From Oscillospiraceae bacterium (lineage in GTDB: Bacteria > Bacillota > Clostridia > Oscillospirales > Acutalibacteraceae): a DNA stretch of 9,662 nt. Shown here piece after piece: positions 5,108 to 9,662 of the stretch (positions within the stretch are counted from its first letter, which is position 1; every line of letters begins with the position of its first letter). The stretch is from assembly GCA_022508865.1 (NCBI GenBank), contig JAFLUK010000053.1, positions 1 through 9,662 on the forward strand, written 5' to 3'. The position numbers and the translations under genes were made by a program. Under the pieces are notes generated by a model. The model was not told the origin of the DNA, searched no databases, and saw only the letters and a program-made list of their open reading frames with translations.

Positions 5108-6046
5108 TTACCTGTACTTTTGGAGTAAATCGTAATTGTACTTTTCTATTGAGTTAAAATTACTTTCGGAAAAATTACTCCTTGGCTTGTACCAGGAAAA
5201 CTGCTGATAATGCTCTTTTATGGATTGTGTTCTAAAGTTATATCCGTGAATGGCGCAAATGTCGTTGATAGCCTGTTGTACTTTATCAGAGCCAAGGGCT
5301 TTAACCTCGCTGTCTGTCAGCTTTCTTACAGAAATATCCGAAAACACAAGACCGTTTACTGTTGTGTTTGCGGTATTACTTCTTGGCTTTGTATCCCCGG
5401 AGTTACTGCTTCCTTCAGTTGAGTCTGTAGACAGGGTACTGCTTGGGGTAGTGGAACATCCTGTTTTGTCAAGTGTTGCGCCGGGGGCAAACTTTGCGCT
5501 GTTGCAAATATAGGTTATATATTTTTCCTGATTAAGTTCTTCGTAAGCTTTTTTCAGACCGTTGCTCTTTTTCGGGTACTGCCGCTTGTCCGGCAATGTG
5601 CATACTATATAATATGTTATATTGTCTGCTGTAACAGTGCCGTACTCTGTGTAGCCTGTTCCCTTTTTATAATCATCTGTAATAAAGAGGTTATATGTGA
5701 ACACAAGACCCTTACCGTTATTGCTGCGGTTAATTTTGTCAAAGAAAGACAAATGCTTTGAGCCGTCCTGGGAAACACTGTCCTCTACTGCATACTTATT
5801 TTCCCACTTTAAAGGTATATTAAAGGACGCATCCATATTCTGTGAATAATACACAGGCTTATTCTTTGCTGTTTTCACGGTGGTTTCCTGTGCTAAAGTA
5901 ACCATTTTTGAATTACCCTGAACTGTTGTGGTTGTCTCTGTAGCTATGGTGGTGCTCTCTCTATTATCGGAGGAATTAAAACTACATCCTGCAATCAGTA
6001 GCAGAACAGAAGCAATGACAATTATAACAGGCACTATTCTTTTCAT
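5108..6046 (-). CDS. Lipoprotein with C-terminal YARHG domain
   Basis: A predicted surface-anchored lipoprotein of 312 residues. The signal peptide (MKRIVPVIIVIASVLLLIAG) ends in a lipobox LIAGC, with Cys21 as lipidation site. A Ser/Thr-rich linker (about 22-60) leads to a globular part (about 66-187) with the pattern FNIPLKWENKY and a KGLVFTYNLFI strand, seen in many clostridial secreted proteins. A second Ser/Thr/Gly-rich linker (about 196-230) precedes a YARHG-type domain (about 237-312). Its core reads INDICAIHGYNF instead of the usual IYARHGYxF, followed by the typical SWYKP and an IEKYNYDLL end. YARHG domains are extracellular and of unknown function. The start ATG at 6046 has AGGGG seven bases upstream and a promoter at 6084-6112. 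No clear terminator follows, so reading into the 4204-5007 gene is possible. Confidence 0.85.
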   Translation of the reverse strand: MKRIVPVIIVIASVLLLIAGCSFNSSDNRESTTIATETTTTVQGNSKMVTLAQETTVKTAKNKPVYYSQNMDASFNIPLKWENKYAVEDSVSQDGSKHLSFFDKINRSNNGKGLVFTYNLFITDDYKKGTGYTEYGTVTADNITYYIVCTLPDKRQYPKKSNGLKKAYEELNQEKYITYICNSAKFAPGATLDKTGCSTTPSSTLSTDSTEGSSNSGDTKPRSNTANTTVNGLVFSDISVRKLTDSEVKALGSDKVQQAINDICAIHGYNFRTQSIKEHYQQFSWYKPRSNFSESNFNSIEKYNYDLLQKYR

Positions 6047-6083
6047 ATATATACCCCTTTTTAATCTTTTAATTACTTTAATT

Positions 6084-6112
6084 ATTGTACCATAATATGA
6101 GGAAAATGCAAA
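6084..6112 (-). promoter_or_regulatory. Extended -10 promoter for the YARHG lipoprotein
   Basis: On the minus strand TTTGCA (6107-6112), a 17-base spacer and TACAAT (6084-6089), with TGG immediately before the -10. It lies about 40 bases from the ATG. The -35 matches four of six positions, the -10 five of six. Confidence 0.6.
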
Positions 6113-6225
6113 TTTTTCTTTATGTGAAAAAATATCACTATTGTAACATATATATCAGATTGATAATAGAAGATTTGCAAAAAAGAGGATAATTTGTAAG
6201 TTATTATACAGTTTTGTCATATTTA

Positions 6226-6255
6226 TTGACAGATGTGAAATTTTTATGCTATTAT
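6226..6255 (+). promoter_or_regulatory. Extended -10 promoter for the DUF6514-like/radical SAM pair
   Basis: TTGACA (6226-6231), an 18-base spacer and TATTAT (6250-6255), with TGC before the -10. The predicted start near 6262 leaves a leader of about 58 bases before the ATG at 6320. It is divergent from the lipoprotein promoter at 6084-6112. The rest of the 6047-6319 gap is AT-rich and shows no further element I can support. Confidence 0.75.
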
Positions 6256-6319
6256 CCATTCAATGCGGCAACAATCCTAAAGAATATTATTTATTGTATT
6301 CCGAAGAAGGGAACATCAT

Positions 6320-6547
6320 ATGAAAAGCTTTGAGGTTATTAAAGAAAGCGCAAGTACCGGAGATGGATATTACATTTCATATGGAATAAGGTGCAGGTAT
6401 CAGGACGAGATACTTGACATCAAAGATATTACAGAAGATAAAAATAAAATTGAATTTATTGTAAACATCTTTAACAAGCACAACCCCCACAAAGTTCACA
6501 TTTATGATATTCTGGAAAATTATCTTATTAATTTTGAAGATTTTTAA
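6320..6547 (+). CDS. Small DUF6514-like protein
   Basis: A 75-residue acidic protein without signal or membrane segment. The order of features resembles DUF6514 proteins of Clostridia: an N-terminal strand pair ending in a YYISYGIRC segment, a central ILDIKDITEDKNKIEFIVNIFNKHN region (helix after a DI-S/T-D-K motif), and a terminal HKVHIYDILENYL helix. These proteins have no known function. The family match is by memory of the pattern, not a search. The ATG at 6320 has GAAGGG eight bases upstream. The next gene begins 82 bases on with no convincing terminator between, so the two are probably transcribed together from the promoter at 6226-6255. Confidence 0.75.
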   Translation: MKSFEVIKESASTGDGYYISYGIRCRYQDEILDIKDITEDKNKIEFIVNIFNKHNPHKVHIYDILENYLINFEDF

Positions 6548-6604
6548 GTTGCAATAATCTGATGGTATCAGCCAAAGCCATGCTATGCAAAGCACAACAT
6601 TTTA

Positions 6605-6618
6605 TGTTATACTATAAT
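6605..6618 (+). promoter_or_regulatory. Possible extended -10 just before the radical SAM gene
   Basis: TGTTATACT (6605-6613) overlaps a second hexamer TATAAT (6613-6618). No good -35 lies 16-18 bases upstream, so it would rely on the TGn element. Its start point would fall at about 6620-6625, only 5-10 bases before the ATG at 6630, implying a near-leaderless message. Confidence 0.35.
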
Positions 6619-6629
6619 CGGTGATAAAA

Positions 6630-7496
6630 ATGAAATGTACATTGTGCCCCAGAAACTGCAAAGCAGAAAGAACCTTAACAACAGGCAAGGGATACTGCAA
6701 AATACCGCAAGATATATTTGTAGGCAGAATTGCCCCACACTATTGGGAGGAACCTGTTATAAGCGGCAAAAACGGAACCGCCGCTGTATTTTTCACAGGC
6801 TGTACTCTTGGTTGTATCTACTGTCAGAACAGTGAAATCTCTCAACTTAACCAAGGCAAAAAAATGTCCGTGGGTGAAATATGCAATAAAATAAGCGAGC
6901 TGCTTAAACAGGGCTGTGAGACCGTCAGCTTTATCACTCCTACCCATTACATTAATAAGGTAAAAGAGATTATTGATACTTTAAAGCCAAAAGTTCCCGT
7001 TGTTTATAACACAAGCGGATACGAAACCGGGGAAGGAATAAAATCTCTAAATGGATACATAGACATATATTTACCTGATTTAAAGTACAGCAGTAATGCA
7101 TTGGGCAAGGAGTACAGCAATGCAGATAACTACTTTGACGTTGCCTCAAGGGCTATTGAGGAAATGGTACTTCAGACAGGAGCTCCTATATATAATAATG
7201 AAAACATACTGCAAAGAGGAACTGTTGTAAGGAACCTTGTACTGCCCAACCATACAAGAAACAGCATTGAGGTAATTGAATATCTGTCAGAAAAGTACGG
7301 AGACACCATCTTATTTTCACTGATGGGTCAGTATATTCCCTGCCACGAGGCAATAAACCACCCAAAGCTAAACAGAAAAATCACCAAAAGAGAATATCAA
7401 AAGGTACTTAATGTATTTGAAAACAGCAATCTCACAGGTTTTTGCCAAGAGCTTTCTTCTGCTGACGAAAGTTATATCCCCAACTGGGCAATCTAA
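6630..7496 (+). CDS. PflX-like radical SAM protein (COG1313 type)
   Basis: A 288-residue radical SAM enzyme of the pyruvate-formate-lyase-activase-related PflX group, whose substrate is not established. The radical SAM cluster motif CxxxCxxC is at Cys58, Cys62 and Cys65 (GCTLGCIYCQN) and would bind the [4Fe-4S] cluster that cleaves S-adenosylmethionine. An additional N-terminal cysteine set, CTLCPRNC plus GYC (Cys3, 6, 10, 23), is typical of this group. Downstream are family blocks ITPTHYI, VVYNTSGYE and IDIYLPDLKY. Length is near the family norm. I prefer the ATG at 6630, because GGTGAT at 6620-6625 then acts as ribosome binding site; a GTG at 6621 would add MIK and lies within that site. 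It follows the DUF6514-like gene and ends at a strong terminator. No formate-lyase-type partner enzyme is visible in the window. Confidence 0.9.
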   Translation: MKCTLCPRNCKAERTLTTGKGYCKIPQDIFVGRIAPHYWEEPVISGKNGTAAVFFTGCTLGCIYCQNSEISQLNQGKKMSVGEICNKISELLKQGCETVSFITPTHYINKVKEIIDTLKPKVPVVYNTSGYETGEGIKSLNGYIDIYLPDLKYSSNALGKEYSNADNYFDVASRAIEEMVLQTGAPIYNNENILQRGTVVRNLVLPNHTRNSIEVIEYLSEKYGDTILFSLMGQYIPCHEAINHPKLNRKITKREYQKVLNVFENSNLTGFCQELSSADESYIPNWAI

Positions 7497-7575
7497 TCTT
7501 ACTTCCTGTTTGTCCTGATACAAAAAGACCGTTGGTTTAAATAAATACAACAAAAAATAATATTGTGCTTTTTTC

Positions 7576-7610
7576 AACTCGACTTTCACAAAAGGTCGGG
7601 TTATTTTTTT
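7576..7610 (+). terminator. Intrinsic terminator after the radical SAM gene
   Basis: An 11-base stem (7576-7586 with 7592-7602, including two G-T wobbles) and five-base loop are followed by ATTTTTTT (7603-7610). It starts 80 bases after the stop codon of the radical SAM gene. Confidence 0.9.
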
Positions 7611-7771
7611 ATGTAATTTTATTGTGTATATTTGGTAAAAATCGGTCCATAATCATTACAACACACACAATTGAAATAGCATTTTTTGACAGCTGAATTT
7701 ACACTGCAAAAAGGACAAAACCTCACAAGTCCCATAAAACCTAAATTCTTAAAAATTCAGCCCTGAAAACC

Positions 7772-7815
7772 CATTGTGTTTTTATTCTAATTTAGAATTA
7801 TCATTGTGTTTTTTA
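7772..7815. repeat. 12-base direct repeat flanking a palindrome
   Basis: CATTGTGTTTTT occurs at 7772-7783 and again at 7802-7813, offset by exactly 30 bases (about three helical turns). Between them lies the palindrome ATTCTAA-T-TTAGAAT (7784-7798). The arrangement resembles a protein-binding site but no regulator is identified. Confidence 0.45.
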
Positions 7816-7816
7816 G

Positions 7817-7837
7817 TCAAAAAATGTAATTTTTTGA
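7817..7837. repeat. Nine-base perfect inverted repeat
   Basis: TCAAAAAAT (7817-7825) and ATTTTTTGA (7829-7837) are exact complements around GTA. It is almost purely A/T, so partly expected by composition. Confidence 0.4.
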
Positions 7838-7906
7838 ATTTTGTGAAAATCATACAAAAAAACACGCTTTTATTTGTGCAGGTTATCATATAGCCCAATA
7901 AAATGC

Positions 7907-7927
7907 CCCAAAATGGCTGATTTTGGG
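7907..7927. repeat. Eight-base perfect hairpin upstream of the secreted-protein promoter
   Basis: CCCAAAAT (7907-7914) and ATTTTGGG (7920-7927) pair around GGCTG, centred about 55 bases upstream of the -35 box at 7971. No T-run follows on the plus strand, so it is not a terminator in that direction. An operator is possible. Confidence 0.4.
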
Positions 7928-7970
7928 AATTTGAAGGTATATTTCCATTGCAGAAAATACCGTTACAAAT

Positions 7971-7998
7971 TTGACATTTTTAAATTACCTGCTATAAT
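7971..7998 (+). promoter_or_regulatory. Strong extended -10 promoter for the secreted modular protein
   Basis: TTGACA (7971-7976), a 16-base spacer and TATAAT (7993-7998), with TGC just before the -10. Both hexamers are perfect. The start of transcription should be near 8005, giving a leader of about 36 bases that ends in AGAGGAGGT, with GGAGG five bases before the ATG. Confidence 0.9.
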
Positions 7999-8040
7999 AC
8001 ACGGCGATGTGTCCAAATCACAAAAAAAGAGGAGGTCAAC

Positions 8041-9528
8041 ATGATTAAAAAGATAATTTCTCTAGTGTTAATGCTTGCACTAGTATCAGGTATACTCAAT
8101 ATCACATTGATTACTGCCGCTGCAAAAACAGACGAAAAATTTACTTATGATATCATGGATGATGGCACTGCAAAATTAACGGATTACACAGACACAGAAA
8201 CAGAAGTTTTAATTCCAACAGAAATTGACGGATATACCGTTACAGAAATCGGAGAAAAAACTTTTAAGGATAATCAAGACATTACTGCAATTACAATTTC
8301 AGAAAATATTGCAGAAATCGAAGAGGACACATTTCAGCATCTTGATGATTTGACAATTCACTGTTATCAGGACTCATACGCAGAGAGCTTTGCTCAGAAA
8401 GAAGAAATCAACTATGTATTTCTTATTGATAGAATCAGTATCATAGAAAAGAGAGCAATTCTCAACACAGGCTGTTCAAAGACACTGACAACAACAGTTT
8501 CACCTTTATCAGCCTTTAACAAACTGAAAAGCTGGTCAAGCAGCGACACAAAGGTTGCTACTGTTGACCAAAACGGCAAAATTACAGCCAAGTCAAAGGG
8601 CACGGTAAAAATCACTGCCCAAACACTGGACGGAAGCCAAAAGACAGACACCTGTATAGTTACAGTTAAACAGCCTGTTGAAAAGATTAAGATTAAACAA
8701 AAGAATATAAAGCTGGATGCCGGCAAATCAAAGAAGATTAACACTGCTGTTTTGCCAAAGGACGCCAACAACAATGGGCTGAAGTGGACATCTTCCAATA
8801 AAAAGGTTGCCACTGTAGACAAAAACGGTATGGTAACTGCCAAAAACAGAGGCATTGCCAAAATTACAGCAAAATCTACCGACGGTAGCAAAATTACCGC
8901 AAAATGCAGAATTATCGTAAGACAACCTGTTACAAAGGTTACACTTTCAAACAAAAGCACCACACTTAAAATCGGTGATGAAGTAACCCTAAAGGCTACA
9001 GTAAAGCCAAAGAACGCCAACAACAAAAACCTTAAATGGTCAGTTGCCGACAATAAGGTAGCTTCTGTAAGCAAAGACGGCAAAGTAACAGCAAAGGACA
9101 CCGGCAGCACAACAGTTTATGCAAAAACTGCCGACGGAAGCAAAAAACAGGCAAAATGTACAGTTACAGTAAAAAATGCCATTGAGCTTACAGAAAGGGA
9201 AAAGGACATTCTTATGAGAAGTCTGTATCGTGAGGCAGGCAGCACAAGCTATCAGTGCAAGCTGTACGTATGCTCTGCAACTCTTAATCTGTGGAAGAAG
9301 AACTACTCCCATATGTCACTTGAGAGTATGCTGAGAAGCTACAACATCTTCTCAACCGCATACACACTTGACTCTGTTACCGCAAGCGAAAAGGCTATTG
9401 TTAAGCCTGCTGTTGAACAGATTCTCAAATACGGTACAGTATCTGATGTAAAATATTTCAGAACCTGCTACTACCACAGCTTTGGCACACCTGTTATAAA
9501 TATTAATAATGTATATTTCAGTAAGTAA
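8041..9528 (+). CDS. Secreted LRR/Ig-like repeat protein with SleB-like C-terminal domain
   Basis: A 495-residue exported protein. Residues 1-28 form a signal peptide with likely cleavage after ITAAA. Residues 33-126 match a short BspA-type leucine-rich segment (VLIPTEIDGYTVTEIG, ITISENIAEIEEDTF). Three bacterial Ig-like (Big_2) repeats follow at about 131-209, 213-293 and 297-377, each with a K/W-S pattern, KVATVDKNG-type turn and a VTAK...GTxKITA strand pair. Residues 381-495 resemble the SleB/Hydrolase_2 cell-wall hydrolase fold: LYREAG with Glu398 as candidate catalytic residue, SATLNLW in place of the VVLNR block, and a closing FxxxYYHSF...N-x-YF. The usual GE after EA is missing, so activity is uncertain. 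There is no LPXTG or other obvious anchor. Probable role: cell-wall association or turnover. Strong promoter upstream, terminator downstream. Confidence 0.85.
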   Translation: MIKKIISLVLMLALVSGILNITLITAAAKTDEKFTYDIMDDGTAKLTDYTDTETEVLIPTEIDGYTVTEIGEKTFKDNQDITAITISENIAEIEEDTFQHLDDLTIHCYQDSYAESFAQKEEINYVFLIDRISIIEKRAILNTGCSKTLTTTVSPLSAFNKLKSWSSSDTKVATVDQNGKITAKSKGTVKITAQTLDGSQKTDTCIVTVKQPVEKIKIKQKNIKLDAGKSKKINTAVLPKDANNNGLKWTSSNKKVATVDKNGMVTAKNRGIAKITAKSTDGSKITAKCRIIVRQPVTKVTLSNKSTTLKIGDEVTLKATVKPKNANNKNLKWSVADNKVASVSKDGKVTAKDTGSTTVYAKTADGSKKQAKCTVTVKNAIELTEREKDILMRSLYREAGSTSYQCKLYVCSATLNLWKKNYSHMSLESMLRSYNIFSTAYTLDSVTASEKAIVKPAVEQILKYGTVSDVKYFRTCYYHSFGTPVININNVYFSK

Positions 9529-9534
9529 ATTTTC

Positions 9535-9564
9535 ACCCTCTGCTATTTTAGGCAGAGGGTTTTC
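9535..9564 (+). terminator. Terminator after the secreted protein gene
   Basis: A perfect nine-base stem ACCCTCTGC/GCAGAGGGT (9535-9543, 9552-9560) with an eight-base loop is followed by TTTC. It begins seven bases after the stop codon. The T-run is short, so termination may be incomplete or aided by the next hairpin. Confidence 0.75.
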
Positions 9565-9628
9565 GGTGTGTAGAAAAACTTTTTTCTACACGCCGGAGGC
9601 TGTTGAAAAAGGAAGGCATATTTTTCAA
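9564..9628. repeat. Long palindromic hairpins, candidate dispersed intergenic repeat
   Basis: Arms 9564-9578 and 9581-9595 pair over 15 bases with a single G-T wobble around a two-base centre (core GTGTAGAAAAA/TTTTTCTACAC). A second inverted repeat follows: TTGAAAAA (9603-9610) with TTTTTCAA (9621-9628). Neither arm set has a T-run after the stem, so they are not typical terminators. The complementary strand is also open from the right edge down to a TAA at 9548-9550 (fragments VPLYVCGQPLKNMPSFF and NSLRRVEKSFSTHRKPSA), perhaps a spurious frame carried by a repeat. Confidence 0.55.
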
Positions 9629-9662
9629 AGGCTGCCCACAGACGTACAAGGGTACTTCGAGG

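Larger units (their letters stand above)
7611..7970. other. AT-rich non-coding spacer with inverted repeats
   Basis: I see no gene here on either strand. It holds three symmetrical elements and one direct repeat, listed separately. No tRNA, known riboswitch core or T-box motif was recognised. The strong promoter at 7971-7998 starts right after it, so the region could carry upstream regulatory sites for the secreted protein gene. Confidence 0.6.

Noticed and set aside
8412..9110. Long open frame on the minus strand opposite the secreted protein gene
   Set aside because: It mirrors the Lys/Thr/Ala-rich Ig-like repeats, has no ribosome binding site, and its hydrophobic look comes from antisense AAR/ACN codons. 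It is a shadow frame.
8551..9177. Tandem DNA repeats that might suggest an array
   Set aside because: The similarity is at protein level (three Big_2 domains) with drifted DNA. There are no short identical repeats with unique spacers, so it is not a CRISPR array.

Overview
The window looks like a piece of chromosome from a low-GC Gram-positive anaerobe of the class Clostridia, most likely a gut Ruminococcaceae/Oscillospiraceae-type bacterium. This is inferred from AT-rich spacers, strong GGAGG ribosome binding sites, sigma-A promoters, a Firmicutes-style L10 leader, a YARHG lipoprotein and a Big_2-repeat surface protein. No ribosomal RNA is present, so species cannot be fixed.

Positions 1-3882, read on the minus strand, are a core translation/secretion operon: rpmG (L33), secE, nusG, rplK (L11), rplA (L1), rplJ (L10), rplL (L7/L12). 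It starts at a near-consensus promoter (3854-3882) and ends at two tandem intrinsic terminators (208-260). Three RNA control elements can be read from the sequence. Two are matching L1-binding hairpins just ahead of the rplK and rplA ribosome binding sites. The third is an L10 leader with an attenuator hairpin ahead of rplJ. Beyond the terminators, the first nine codons of another minus-strand gene with its own promoter run off the left edge.

Positions 3883-6319 hold a terminator, a possible frameshifted small ORF (4006-4193), an unrecognised two-part lysine-rich protein (4204-5007) with a perfect consensus promoter, and a lipoprotein with a C-terminal YARHG domain (5108-6046). All are on the minus strand. 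The 6047-6319 gap carries divergent promoters.

Positions 6320-7610 are a plus-strand pair: a small DUF6514-like protein and a PflX-like (COG1313) radical SAM protein, closed by a strong terminator. Positions 7611-8040 are an AT-rich spacer with several inverted repeats and a strong promoter. It drives a secreted 495-residue protein (8041-9528) with a signal peptide, a BspA-like leucine-rich segment, three bacterial Ig-like repeats and a C-terminal domain that resembles SleB-type cell-wall hydrolases. The right edge (9535-9662) has a terminator followed by long hairpins that look like an intergenic repeat.

I see no CRISPR array, phage, transposase, tRNA or obvious new defence system. The most worthwhile leads are the paired L1 sites, the modular secreted protein, the unrecognised lysine-rich protein and the terminal palindromic repeat.
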